A DNA stretch of 64,000 nucleotides, taken from Thiocapsa roseilacustris (GTDB taxonomy: Bacteria > Pseudomonadota > Gammaproteobacteria > Chromatiales > Chromatiaceae). Under the pieces are notes generated by a model that saw only the letters and a program-made list of their open reading frames with translations, was not told the origin of the DNA and searched no databases. The DNA lies in the NCBI RefSeq assembly GCF_041903755.1, contig NZ_JBBWVE010000017.1, positions 1-64,000 of the forward strand. Reading direction: 5' to 3'. This document shows, one piece after another, positions 29,325-38,596 of the stretch (position 1 is the first letter of the stretch; every line of letters begins with the position of its first letter). Position numbers and translations under genes: made by a program.

Positions 29325-29646
29325 AGCTAAGGACTCCGATTAGTCTTGATTTCACTGCCAAGACGTGGGATCCCAAGTCTCGCATCGGAAAACGACGTTC
29401 CATGTTTGCTCGCGATCTCGAAGCTCGATCGCTGAACTCTCCGCGAGGACTGATTTCGTCCGAACGGACGAACTGCCGTTCCATGTACGGGTATGCTAAC
29501 CGACGACGGAAAGGTTTGGAAGGTGCCGGCCACCATTTTTGGATGTCATTCGCGCATGACGGTTCAGTTCTAGTCCAATGGTGCGAGTTGGGACCGGCGC
29601 GCTGCGCCGGGAGCGAGTCTTTCCCCGCTCCCCCGAAATCTGCAAC
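29325..29646. other. Gap of 322 bases, nothing identified
   Basis: Between the DUF1972-type glycosyltransferase and sulfotransferase 2 on the minus strand. No convincing frame or repeat. It may hold a separate promoter for the downstream genes. Confidence 0.35.
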
Positions 29647-30756
29647 CTACCTCGCTAACATATCAAGCAATAGGTCCTCGTACCGGCACAGGATATGCGG
29701 CCAGGTCAGGGCTTGCGCGTGGCGGGTCCGGCTCGCGGCTGCCATGTTCGCCAACGCATCCGGTGCGGACAGCAGGCATGTGAGGGCCGCATCGCACTGA
29801 TCCGTGTCACCGAAGTATGCGGCACCGGGGCCGGCGACCCAGCGATTGAAGGGATTGTCGTGGGCAAGGATCGGGTTGCCGGCCCCCAGCGCTTCTACTA
29901 GGGAAGGGTTTGTGCCCCCCACCGTGTGCCCGTGGATATACAGCGCGCAGTGGTAGCGCAGCGCGCAAACTACCGCCTTGTCATAGATGGCGCCGGCAAA
30001 GACTACTTCATCACCGGCAGCGGCCTGCACAGCTCGATGATAGGGGTTGCCCTGGCGATCGTAGGTGCCGAGAACCACCAGACCGTATCCGCGCGGACGG
30101 CGACTGAAGGCCGTCACCACCTCCAGAATGGAGTTCTCCGGCTCCGCTCGAGCAATGACCATGGCGTAGCGGCCGGGGGTGGCGGGGAATGCCACGTTTG
30201 GTGGAGGCGGAGGTGGACCATCGTAAAGGGCGTCCGAACCGTAGGGTATGACGGTGATCTTGCTGCCGGAAACCCTCGTCTCAAGATGCTTACCGATCTC
30301 CGGATGATCCGCTATCAAGCGGTCCGGCAGCAGGCAGCCCAGACGTTCGTTGATGTACAACCAAGCCCGCTCCGCCCGCGACCACTTGGCGCGCCGCCAC
30401 TCGATGCCGTCCATGTTCATCGCATGGGGCAGGCGCCGTCCAAGGTAACCCAGGGAGAATACCGCTGTGTTGTAGCCCAGAGTCAGCAGCACACCAGGAT
30501 TCCGGCGTGCGTGCTGCACGCAACGGGCGTCGAAGACCACCGTGCCTAATGCCCCTGCTTGCTTCACCCCGATATTCACGCGGCGCACGCCCCGCCACGT
30601 GTCCTCGGAGATTCCCTCCGCACCTTCGACCTGGCAGTACACGGTGGTATCCCAGCCTCGTTCCGCCAAATACAGCGCCAAGTGTTCGGCAAATGTCTCG
30701 AAACCGCCGTGTTGGGCAGGAATGCCGCGGATGCCGAGGATGCGGACCCGTTTCAT
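29647..30756 (-). CDS. DUF1972-type glycosyltransferase (rhamnosyltransferase-like)
   Basis: 369 residues from the ATG at 30756, whose ATGA overlaps the stop of sulfotransferase 3, so the two are translationally coupled. I reject the longer frame from 30939. The N-terminus ILGIRGIPAQHGGFETFAEH is characteristic of DUF1972/GT4 transferases, some of which add rhamnose or a second sugar to lipid-linked EPS precursors. A proline run (about 185-190) sits in the interdomain linker. The GT-B C-domain includes GTNPSLVEALGAGNPILA, with the glutamate expected at the sugar-nucleotide site. Confidence 0.86.
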   Translation of the reverse strand: MKRVRILGIRGIPAQHGGFETFAEHLALYLAERGWDTTVYCQVEGAEGISEDTWRGVRRVNIGVKQAGALGTVVFDARCVQHARRNPGVLLTLGYNTAVFSLGYLGRRLPHAMNMDGIEWRRAKWSRAERAWLYINERLGCLLPDRLIADHPEIGKHLETRVSGSKITVIPYGSDALYDGPPPPPPNVAFPATPGRYAMVIARAEPENSILEVVTAFSRRPRGYGLVVLGTYDRQGNPYHRAVQAAAGDEVVFAGAIYDKAVVCALRYHCALYIHGHTVGGTNPSLVEALGAGNPILAHDNPFNRWVAGPGAAYFGDTDQCDAALTCLLSAPDALANMAAASRTRHAQALTWPHILCRYEDLLLDMLAR

Positions 30757-31790
30757 GCGCAACCTGCCCGCAGTCCTTCGCCTCCCGGCAGGAAGTCCCC
30801 GTACCCAAGGGCCGCCATCGTCTCGCGGAAAGGCTGCTCCAAGGCAGGCAAGATGGCCGGCATCGCGGCTACCGGCCGGCTGAAAAGCTGCGAGGCCGCG
30901 TACCGATATACCGCGGGGTCGCGGGACAGATGGCACCAATCCAGGAGCGGGCTTAGCACGGGGTCCGGATCGAGAACCAAATCCTCATAACGGATGCGGT
31001 AGACCTGCTCCGGATGCCTTCGGATCTGTTCAATGCCTTCCTCCATTGTCACGATCCACTCCACTGCAGCCCGATTGGAGTGGTCTAGACCGTCCGGTCC
31101 CAAGGCTCGCAGGGGTTCGAACCGCGTATCCCTCAGCACGAACTCTTGCCAAAGCGTCTTCCACTTACAGTCATTCCGCCCCCACCAATCCTCCACGCCC
31201 GATGAATCCGCCTGCCCTTTCCGATCCGACCAAAGCGCGATCGAACGGCAGGCATCGATGCCGTTGCGCGTAATGAAGATGATCCGAGCGTCAGGGAAGA
31301 GTGAAAGCACGTAGTCCACGCGGAAAATAAGCTCAGGGTATTTGTCGACCACACGCTTCGCGCCAACCAGCCGCAGATACCGTGCGAAGAGTCTGTGGGC
31401 GGTCTCTCGCGTGTCGTCCGAAATGGCTTTCGGATCCAACCGAAACACTGCCGCGCCCGTGGTATAGTCGCAGGTCACGTCGTGGCGAGGCTCGATCAAA
31501 GTCCAGATCGCCTTGGGCTCGTTGAGGAATCCGACCTCATCGTGCAGCGAGAAAAGTAAACCGAGCACTGTGGTTCCCGAGCGCCCTAGTCCGGTGATGA
31601 AAATCGGCGACCGCACACGGGGTTGTCCCGGTAAAGCGCGCAGGCCGCGCAACAATCCGAACACGACAGGATTGAACCACTGCCCCCGCGTCGTATGCGG
31701 CCTGCCCTCGAAAAGCGCATAGCTGGTCAGCCGCCGCATCATGCGCCCCACGCCCAGCCTGACATACTCCCGATCCAGTTGCGCAACCAC
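30753..31790 (-). CDS. Sulfotransferase 3
   Basis: 345 residues, GTG start at 31790 (an ATG at 31742 is possible). FITGLGRSGTTVLGLLF is the PAPS loop, IIFITRNGIDACRSIALW the 3'-phosphate region, and RYEDLVLDPDPVLSPLL the usual downstream motif. It differs in length and sequence from the other two sulfotransferases, so they are not recent duplicates and may act on different positions or sugars. It is the first gene of the minus-strand EPS run and overlaps the next by four bases. Confidence 0.85.
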   Translation of the reverse strand: MVAQLDREYVRLGVGRMMRRLTSYALFEGRPHTTRGQWFNPVVFGLLRGLRALPGQPRVRSPIFITGLGRSGTTVLGLLFSLHDEVGFLNEPKAIWTLIEPRHDVTCDYTTGAAVFRLDPKAISDDTRETAHRLFARYLRLVGAKRVVDKYPELIFRVDYVLSLFPDARIIFITRNGIDACRSIALWSDRKGQADSSGVEDWWGRNDCKWKTLWQEFVLRDTRFEPLRALGPDGLDHSNRAAVEWIVTMEEGIEQIRRHPEQVYRIRYEDLVLDPDPVLSPLLDWCHLSRDPAVYRYAASQLFSRPVAAMPAILPALEQPFRETMAALGYGDFLPGGEGLRAGCA

Positions 31791-33043
31791 TTGTTAGATC
31801 CCCGTCCACGTCACGCCGTCAACTCCTCGTAAGGGCCGACCATGAACCTAAAGTCGCGGCCTTGATCGTCGTTCGGTCCAGCGGCTGGCCATCCCTGCGG
31901 AGTCAGGGCTTCCAGCCCTGATTCTGTCAGGCCAAGATGGCTTGACTACGCAATTCGGTGGCCGACTTTGGCGAAGGGATGATCGAGGCGAATGTTTCCG
32001 CTACATGGCGAGTACATCATACAGCAGTGTGACCAACCCAGAAGGTCGGACTGCGAGTACATCGGCGTCTCCGCTGCGAAACAACCTGAATACTGAATCA
32101 TATGCATTTTCTTTACGTTAAAAAGATACCACCAGTTTCTGGCCTAATCAAGAGTTTTCCACAGGCGTGCCGCGATAGATTCGTCCTATCCCGCCGGCGC
32201 GAGCGGGATCGGCGGCGGGAGTTTTCGGTCATGCACAGGTCGTCGAGCACCGGGCGGACGTTGCGGGCCGGAGGGTGGATGGCGTCTGCGGTGTTGGGGG
32301 TAGGGCTGGGGGCCTCTTTAAGACGGTCTCAATCGAGGTCTTGCCGGTCTTCATCTCGACGTCGTGGCGCTAAGATGAAGAAGGCCGGGCCGACGCCGGC
32401 AGAACCCAGGTTGCCGTTCAGGCAAGTGGTCGTCCAGACGGCGCGCACCTCCGCGGAATCCGACGTTTTTCCAGGAATGTGCTTCGCCGTCTCGCTGATT
32501 CAGCGCAAAACTCCTGACGCCTGTCCGCCCTCCACACGCGTCGGCTCCGGTCCCGATCGATTCTGGGCGCACATAACAGAACCGACTGTCGTATCGATGT
32601 CGCAATTCCGTTGTGAGGCCACTTGTGCTTTAATCGCAGATCTCCGCGGCAACGCGCTGGATTTGGTCGGCGCGATCTTTGTGGTTGTCGGACTGACCGT
32701 CAAATCGAAGATCTTGGGGCACGTACGCTATGGTTCGTGCTGGAGTGCTGCTCGGTGAGGCAAAGATCGACATGTTCGGTCTCGTCGTTTTCGGTCGTGC
32801 AGGCTGTCAAAGTCAGCTGTCGGTCTAGATTTCGCCACAGTGGAATGCCGAAGCAGAGCCAAACGGGAGGGGGCAAATCACGGTGTCTCACCGGGTTCTT
32901 CAGATGACTGTCGGCATCGGACCCACGCCAGAAAACCCATGATGATCCGCGTAACACCGCACGCAATTCGGGTTGCAAAGTGCAAGTGACTGCATGTTTT
33001 GTCCGGTCCTCGGCATAATGTGAATTGGCGGGAAATATCTATC
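31791..33043. other. 1.25-kb region without an assignable gene
   Basis: Several open frames exist on both strands (for example 32102-32758 plus, 32351-32605 minus), but none has a recognisable domain and their composition is that of chance frames. It separates divergent transcription: the sulfotransferase run to the left and epsL to the right. It may contain decayed genes as well as both promoters. Confidence 0.4.
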
Positions 33044-34252
33044 ATGCGGGCGCATCAAACTCCCTTTAGTCTTGTTCGCTGCAAACCATTTAGTCCGCAT
33101 GGGTTGTCATTCATCCTGCTCGCACTTTTCCTCTTTTTGAAGCCGCTCAATGTCTTTTCCGAAGGGTTAGAAGACGCTTTAAAGCTTCTTAAGCCTTATC
33201 TTCTTGGCGGTATTACATACGAGTCCAATCTCCTGTTGCTGTCGAGTGATGCGCAATCGGATTTTTATACGACCTTGGGTTTCGGAATCGGCGCCGACCT
33301 GGTTCTTGGTCAGCAGACGATTTCCTTGGATGGGTTGATCTACCGAAACGACTTTGATCGATTCGACTATCTTGATTTTGATGGGGGGGAAGTAGACCTG
33401 GTTTGGGATTGGATTGCCGGCCGTCTCTGGAGCGGGCGCGTCGGATACAGATTCGATCAGAGTCTGCGGAGCTTTGCGTTTCAGCTCGTTCCCTTCAAGG
33501 ACATCATTTCACGGAATCGGGTTTTCGTCGAAGCGGATCGATGGGTTGCAGATCGCTGGCGGTTGGGACTCGAGGGAAACTGGACGAACGTCGGGTTCAG
33601 CGAGAGCAGTGTTCAGGATCGGACAATTCTCGGCGGCGGCGCGCGGATCGACTACGTCACTTCGACCTCCAACACCCTTGGATTACGCGCGTCATACTCC
33701 AACGGCGATTTTCAATCGGAGTCGATTGCGGACTATTACGAGTTTCAGGTCGGTCCCGAGCTTAAATGGCGGCTTTCACCGAAAACGCGTGTCCAGTTGT
33801 TTCTCGGATTTCTGGAGAGGGACTACGACCAAGGATCGGAGAACGACTACAATGGTTATGTCGGCTCGCTCTCGACATATTGGCAGGCGACCGGTAAGAC
33901 CTCATTCAACCTTTCTCTTCTGAGAACGGTCAGCGCGCTCGGCGACGAGATTGCTAATTATGCAGTTGTTCATGGTGTGACGCTGGAGCCGTCATGGGCA
34001 ATCGGCAGTAAGACCATTCTGAGAGGGCTGCTGGGCTATCAGGAGCAGGATTTCCGTGGGGCGGATTTGGATTCTCTCGGGGCTGAATCACGTTTGGACA
34101 AGGTCACGGATCTTGAGCTCTGGGTCGACTGGAATCCGAGGAGCGCTGTTCGACTCTCATTGGGCGTCACTCTGGAGGAAAGAGATTCAACCCGTGCGTT
34201 TCAGGACTATCGAAACGAAGCGCTGTTCGGACAAATCGAGTTGGGTTTTTAG
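33044..34252 (+). CDS. epsL: EpsL-type outer-membrane beta-barrel protein
   Basis: 402 residues from the ATG at 33044 (GCGGGA upstream), beginning a signal peptide (FILLALFLFLKPLNVFS). The mature part begins PYLLGGITYESNLLLLSSDA and continues as alternating amphipathic strands such as YRNDFDRFDYLDFDGGEVDL, ending in LFGQIELGF with a C-terminal Phe. This is the pattern of EpsL-family proteins (putative EPS operon barrel) linked to EpsE/F/G clusters. It probably forms the outer-membrane pore or docking partner for EPS export. It is convergent with the small secreted-protein gene downstream. Confidence 0.82.
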   Translation: MRAHQTPFSLVRCKPFSPHGLSFILLALFLFLKPLNVFSEGLEDALKLLKPYLLGGITYESNLLLLSSDAQSDFYTTLGFGIGADLVLGQQTISLDGLIYRNDFDRFDYLDFDGGEVDLVWDWIAGRLWSGRVGYRFDQSLRSFAFQLVPFKDIISRNRVFVEADRWVADRWRLGLEGNWTNVGFSESSVQDRTILGGGARIDYVTSTSNTLGLRASYSNGDFQSESIADYYEFQVGPELKWRLSPKTRVQLFLGFLERDYDQGSENDYNGYVGSLSTYWQATGKTSFNLSLLRTVSALGDEIANYAVVHGVTLEPSWAIGSKTILRGLLGYQEQDFRGADLDSLGAESRLDKVTDLELWVDWNPRSAVRLSLGVTLEERDSTRAFQDYRNEALFGQIELGF

Positions 34253-34295
34253 GCCGAGATCCGATTGATTTGAACCTGGCTCGGTGGGCCCGTAC

Positions 34296-34934
34296 TCACC
34301 TTTCGATGAGGCTCCTGAAGCGCGGACCCGAAAACCCTCGCTCGGGAGGGATGCCAGTCGGCGACGCTTCATCATGAAGCTGGCCGAGCGGGACGGGAAT
34401 CAAGGCGACACTTGTGATTTCCTTGCCCTCAACCTTTACGCTGATCTGACTTCTTAAGTGGTAATACCCCGGTGTATCCGCGCTGACCGCAAAAGACATA
34501 GAATCACGGTGAGGAAGTGACGTCGGCACGGCGAGGCTCGATAGGGTCGCACCTTCGCTGGCTGTAATGGCGAGGCTGCCGTCACTGTAGTCGGCAATAT
34601 TCCAGAAAGAAAGCTCGACCTGTGCATTCAGCGCCTTCGACGGAGATGACGTCACCTTGTATCGAAGGTGAATCGGCGTGTTGGGTTGAGGAGGAAGCGA
34701 CTCCGCGAGGGCCAAGAAAGCAGCCATTCCCGGGTGCTGTGCCGGATCGTCGCAGCCGAGTACAGGGCTCATCGGCAACATCGGCGCCAGAGATGACGCG
34801 AGCAGGACGCAACTCACTATTTTGCGATCGAGCCTCGTCGAGCGAGTGACGTACGCCGGCAAACCTGGGCCACCTCGACTCAGCAGAGGGCTTCGGTCAA
34901 GTTTCCCGCTCGATAGCCTTGGATCAGAACGCAT
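34296..34934 (-). CDS. Hypothetical exported protein, possible lipoprotein
   Basis: 212 residues if started at 34934; a GTG nearer the hydrophobic segment (VSCVLLASSLAPMLPMSPVL) may be the true start. MSPVLGC could be a lipobox. The remainder is beta-rich, with LRYKVTSSPSKALNAQVELS and GYYHLRSQISVKVEGKEIT, like an immunoglobulin-type domain. It overlaps the end of the sugar transferase gene by 11 bases, so the two are likely cotranscribed. Function not recognised; a periplasmic accessory of the EPS system is plausible. Confidence 0.6.
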   Translation of the reverse strand: MRSDPRLSSGKLDRSPLLSRGGPGLPAYVTRSTRLDRKIVSCVLLASSLAPMLPMSPVLGCDDPAQHPGMAAFLALAESLPPQPNTPIHLRYKVTSSPSKALNAQVELSFWNIADYSDGSLAITASEGATLSSLAVPTSLPHRDSMSFAVSADTPGYYHLRSQISVKVEGKEITSVALIPVPLGQLHDEASPTGIPPERGFSGPRFRSLIER

Positions 34935-36447
34935 TTTTTCCGCTGAATCCTGTCGTGAGCGTGCGGGCGACGATTGTCATGTCCATCCAAAGTGACCAGT
35001 TTCGAATGTAATCCAGATCGAACTCGACGCGTTTAGCCATCTTCTCGATCGTATCCGTTTCTCCGCGCCAGCCATTGATCTGAGCAAGACCGGTAATACC
35101 GGGCTTGACCTTGTGGCGTAGCATATACCCGCCGACGAGCTTGCGGTAGTGCTCGTTGTGGCTGACAGCGTGAGGTCGCGGCCCGACGATTGACATGCTC
35201 CCCAGCAACACGTTGATGAATTGGGGCAGCTCGTCGAGCGAAGTGCGGCGAATGAATGCGCCGAAGGGTGTGACGCGGGGGTCGGTCCGCCGGGCCTGGA
35301 TGACCTCATCTCCATCCTCGCAGACCGTCATGCTGCGGAATTTCCAGACTTCGATCTTCTCGCCCGCAAGTCCGTAGCGGCGCTGCTTGAATAGGATCGG
35401 ACCCGGGCTGGAGTGCTTCACGGCGATCGCGATGGCGATCATGGGGACTGCCAAGAGCGACAATGCGATCGTGCTGATGACGATGTCCTCAAGTCGCTTG
35501 AGCCAGCCGCTTGCGCCTAGGAAGGGGGTTTCAAAGACGCTGATTGCCGGTATCCCGCCGATTTCCATCCAGCATCGGTGCAGGGGGTCGTGCCGAAGTG
35601 GCCTCGGAATGGTGTCCGATTCGGATTCGCCCGATTCGGCTTCGCCCGATCGGCTTAACCACGGCAATCGGGAGCGACGTCGGTCTTGAAGAAGATACAC
35701 GGAGGCGGTCGTGTCCCCGAGCGCTTCGATCAGGGTATCGATCTCTCCCGCACACTGCGAGGTCGGAAGGGCGATGAAGACGGTATCGACTTCACCGTTT
35801 TTGGCGAGGTCCACGACGCTGCGGAGTGATTCGCTTGTCTCGGTGCGGTTTCGCGGACCAGCTTCTCCGATCGGTTGACGATGATCGAACAAGCCGACGG
35901 CACGAAATCCCATCCAGTTGTTCTTGGCAATGGTTCGCGCGACGTGATGGGCCAGTTGTCCGGTTCCGGCGATCGCGAGACGTTTCGTGTCGAGTCCACG
36001 CCCTCTCGCTGTGCGCAGGAGATGTCTGGCCCCGATCCGGGACGCGGCGAGCAACACGGACGTGGTTAGCAACCATGTCAGCATGACACCGGCCGGGTAG
36101 ACGAGGGTCGGCCAAATATACCCAACGGCGAACAATGCGACGAAAACTGCGATCCATGCCTCGATCGTGTAGAGGATCTCCGTGCGCATGGATCCGGTCC
36201 TCCATGATCGGTAGACGTTCTTCATGTCGGCGAAGACGACGAACAATCCGACGCCGATGATTCCCGACCAGAGGAGGCTGTCCGACCAGGGGGTGTCATG
36301 TGCCTGGAGTGCCAGCACCAGGCCGCCGCAGATTGCGGCAACATCCGCTGCGCGCTGTAAGATCAGTACGGCGCTGCCGTACTCTCGAATTCTGGCCTTC
36401 CGTTTCGGGGTGCTCGGGGCTAGGTCGATGACTGAATCGATGAGCAT
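34924..36447 (-). CDS. Polyprenyl-phosphate sugar-1-phosphate transferase (WcaJ/EpsB type)
   Basis: 507 residues from the ATG at 36447; the longer frame adds an unlikely basic extension. Four N-terminal helices (about 30-130) are followed by a CoA-binding-like domain with AIAGTGQLAHHVARTI and then, after a helix (DIVISTIALSLLAVPMIAIA), the bacterial sugar transferase domain. That domain carries SPGPILFKQRRYGL, VWKFRSM, RRTSLDELPQFINVL, GPRPHA and KPGITGLAQINGWRGE, the full set of conserved motifs. It starts repeat-unit synthesis by loading hexose-1-phosphate on undecaprenyl phosphate. Confidence 0.92.
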   Translation of the reverse strand: MLIDSVIDLAPSTPKRKARIREYGSAVLILQRAADVAAICGGLVLALQAHDTPWSDSLLWSGIIGVGLFVVFADMKNVYRSWRTGSMRTEILYTIEAWIAVFVALFAVGYIWPTLVYPAGVMLTWLLTTSVLLAASRIGARHLLRTARGRGLDTKRLAIAGTGQLAHHVARTIAKNNWMGFRAVGLFDHRQPIGEAGPRNRTETSESLRSVVDLAKNGEVDTVFIALPTSQCAGEIDTLIEALGDTTASVYLLQDRRRSRLPWLSRSGEAESGESESDTIPRPLRHDPLHRCWMEIGGIPAISVFETPFLGASGWLKRLEDIVISTIALSLLAVPMIAIAIAVKHSSPGPILFKQRRYGLAGEKIEVWKFRSMTVCEDGDEVIQARRTDPRVTPFGAFIRRTSLDELPQFINVLLGSMSIVGPRPHAVSHNEHYRKLVGGYMLRHKVKPGITGLAQINGWRGETDTIEKMAKRVEFDLDYIRNWSLWMDMTIVARTLTTGFSGKNAF

Positions 36448-36931
36448 GGGGCTATACCTGCTGAGAATTCGTTGCCGTCTCCTTGCCGGCGGGTTTAGCG
36501 AGCACGACACTTTTCGAACCTGGCGCCTGGAGCCGGGTCTTTGGGGGGCGCGGTTTCGCGATGAATTATCCCGCATTGTGCGGAAATGTCGATTTTCGTT
36601 TGATGACGAAGAAAGATAAGCAAATATTAGGCCATGTGTTCGGTCTCATGTTATGACGAGGGAGCGCGTATGCCGGTATCGATCGGCCGAGGTTGCTGTG
36701 TTCGAGTCGGCTGACCGGATTCGGGTATCGGCGGTGTTTTTGGTGCATCGGATATTGCACTGCACCATAGACAGTCATCCGATGGCATGGAGCGCAGGGG
36801 TAACCGACGTTATCCCGTGCATCCGGCGTCGAGAATCGGTGGCGCTTGACCTAGGTCATGCCTGGGTGCGGCGGCGCCCCTCGATAATGCCTGGCTGAAT
36901 TCTCGATATCCATCACCTGAGTCACTTGCGT
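36448..36931. other. Divergent intergenic region
   Basis: About 480 bases between the sugar transferase gene (minus) and ubiT (plus). No gene is recognised. Both promoters should lie here; I could not place them by eye. Confidence 0.4.
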
Positions 36932-37396
36932 ATGCGTGGTCTTAAAAGTTTTGTCGTTCCCTTGACTTTCCCGTTACGGCTCGTCCCGAGCGTCGCACAT
37001 AGCCGGGCGCTGTCGGTCATTTTAAATCAAGTCATGGCCGAGGCATTGCGGGATGGGGAGCTGGATTTCCTCGTGGGTCGGCGTGTCGGGATTGAGGTCG
37101 ACGACATCGGCGTTCGTTATTGCCTCGGTGTCAGCGGCGGGCGAATCTCGGGTTACGGCAAGGACTCGGTCCCGGACGCGACCGTTGCGGGCGGTTTGGG
37201 TGATTTCTTGTTGCTGGCCGCACGCCGCGAAGATGCGGACACGCTGTTCTTCCAGCGTCGGCTGCGCATGTCCGGAGACACGGAGCTGGGCCTGTATCTC
37301 AAGAACTTTCTCGATGCCTTCGAGCCGCCCGCACGATGGGCGCCGCTGGTTCGGGCACTGGACCGCGTCGCCGGGTTCCGGCTTCCAGGCCGCTGA
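36932..37396 (+). CDS. ubiT: Ubiquinone biosynthesis accessory factor UbiT
   Basis: 154 residues from the ATG at 36932; a TTG two codons earlier is also possible. An SCP2 sterol-binding domain protein of the YhbT/UbiT type: LDFLVGRRVGIEVDDIGVRY, DATVAGGLGDFLLLAARRED and DTLFFQRRLRMSGDTELGLY. UbiT binds lipid intermediates in oxygen-independent ubiquinone synthesis. The genes for its partners UbiU and UbiV lie just downstream on the opposite strand, the expected grouping. Confidence 0.9.
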   Translation: MRGLKSFVVPLTFPLRLVPSVAHSRALSVILNQVMAEALRDGELDFLVGRRVGIEVDDIGVRYCLGVSGGRISGYGKDSVPDATVAGGLGDFLLLAARREDADTLFFQRRLRMSGDTELGLYLKNFLDAFEPPARWAPLVRALDRVAGFRLPGR

Positions 37397-37512
37397 TCGC
37401 CGCGGACCGGCGCCTCCGCTTCGGGGGCGGATGCTCGGTATGGATTCCGCGTTCTCGTAGGTCGCCCTACGCAGTATGCCGGGCCGATGACTGAATTCGC
37501 CTTCGATCCGGG

Positions 37513-38448
37513 CTAGGTGGTCCGCAAGATCGGGCTGTTCGCGATACCGGCCTGTCCCGTCCAATACCCGTCGCAAAGGCCCGAGGGGGTCCAGTCGTGC
37601 AGCTTCGACATCCCGATCGCGAGATCCATGTCGCCTGCCAGACAGGCGGCAAAGACGTCGATGACGCCTGCTGTGTTCTGCGACTGCGGGCTGATGCGCA
37701 GCAGATCCACACCCATGCGCGTGACCTCCCGGAGTGAGGGCAGCAGGTTATGGGTGCCGGCCGATTGGGTCTGGATGCCGTTCAGAGCAAGGAAGGGCTC
37801 GCCGTCCTGGGTCGCGACCAGTAGGCCATCCGGGTAGTCGGCGCAGCAGAATCGGCAGTCGTCCTTGGGCAGATCGCGGTTGTAGGCGGTGAAGCAGCGC
37901 GCCGAATAGGCGAGCGGCAGGCGCCCGAAGGCGAAGAGCTCGCATTCCACGCCGTCCGCGCGCGCGGCCAGCAGGTCGGCGGCGGTCTCGCGGCCGAGCT
38001 CCACCGGCAGGACCCAGCGTTTAAGGCCTCTTGCGACGAGGAAGGCCAGGGTGCGCTGGTTGTAGAGGTTGATCGAATGGCCGGCCACGAAGGGGCGGCC
38101 TTCGAGAAACTCCAGCGCGGCCAGATCGTTGGCCTCGACGAGAAAGCGCTCGTCGGTACAGATGCGTTTGAGGGCCTTGAGCTCGCCGTCGGATTCGATC
38201 AGGGCCAGTGTCGAGATCACCGCCTCCTTGCCGGCGGCAAAGACACGCTCGGCCAGCTCCCAGTAGTCCTCCGGGCGCAGCAGTCGGCGCTTCGAGCAGA
38301 TGGTCTCTCCGAGATAGATGACGTCGACCGGGGTCTCGAGCATCTCGGCATAAAAATCGAGGATCTGCTCGCGCGACCAATGATAGAGGATCGGGCCGAG
38401 TGAGAGGCGCGGGCGTGGCGTTTGGCTCTGCATGGAATCCATGGTCAT
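37513..38448 (-). CDS. ubiV: Ubiquinone biosynthesis protein UbiV (U32 family)
   Basis: 311 residues. U32-type protein with LGPILYHWSREQILDFYAEM, GETICSKRR (Cys at about 51) and the cluster CFTAYNRDLPKDDCRFCC near residue 185-200, which fit the four-cysteine 4Fe-4S site of UbiV. With UbiU it forms the complex that hydroxylates ubiquinone precursors without oxygen (in E. coli using prephenate as the oxygen donor). The end converges on ubiT with a 116-base gap. Confidence 0.92.
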   Translation of the reverse strand: MTMDSMQSQTPRPRLSLGPILYHWSREQILDFYAEMLETPVDVIYLGETICSKRRLLRPEDYWELAERVFAAGKEAVISTLALIESDGELKALKRICTDERFLVEANDLAALEFLEGRPFVAGHSINLYNQRTLAFLVARGLKRWVLPVELGRETAADLLAARADGVECELFAFGRLPLAYSARCFTAYNRDLPKDDCRFCCADYPDGLLVATQDGEPFLALNGIQTQSAGTHNLLPSLREVTRMGVDLLRISPQSQNTAGVIDVFAACLAGDMDLAIGMSKLHDWTPSGLCDGYWTGQAGIANSPILRTT

Positions 38449-38529
38449 CGTCGTTCCGGATCAAGACTCATCGAAAATTATCGCGATTTGCGGGATTAGG
38501 CATTCCGACCGCAGATGTCTGCACGTCGT

Positions 38530-38555
38530 GTAGGGGCGACTTAAGTCGCCCCTAC
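38530..38555. repeat. GTAG-ended 26-bp perfect palindrome (REP family 3), copy 1
   Basis: GTAGGGGCGACTT followed directly by its reverse complement, in the ubiU-ubiV gap. A second copy lies at 59478-59503. Both ends read GTAG, the tetranucleotide that heads the other repeat families here. It could modulate the relative expression of ubiU and ubiV by hairpin formation. Confidence 0.75.
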
Positions 38556-38596
38556 AGGGCCCGCCTTGCGCCCGGGACAGCCGATGCGGGCTCGGT

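Noticed and set aside
32102..32758. 218-codon frame in the gap before epsL
   Set aside because: No family resemblance, poor start and a chance-like composition; possibly decayed sequence.
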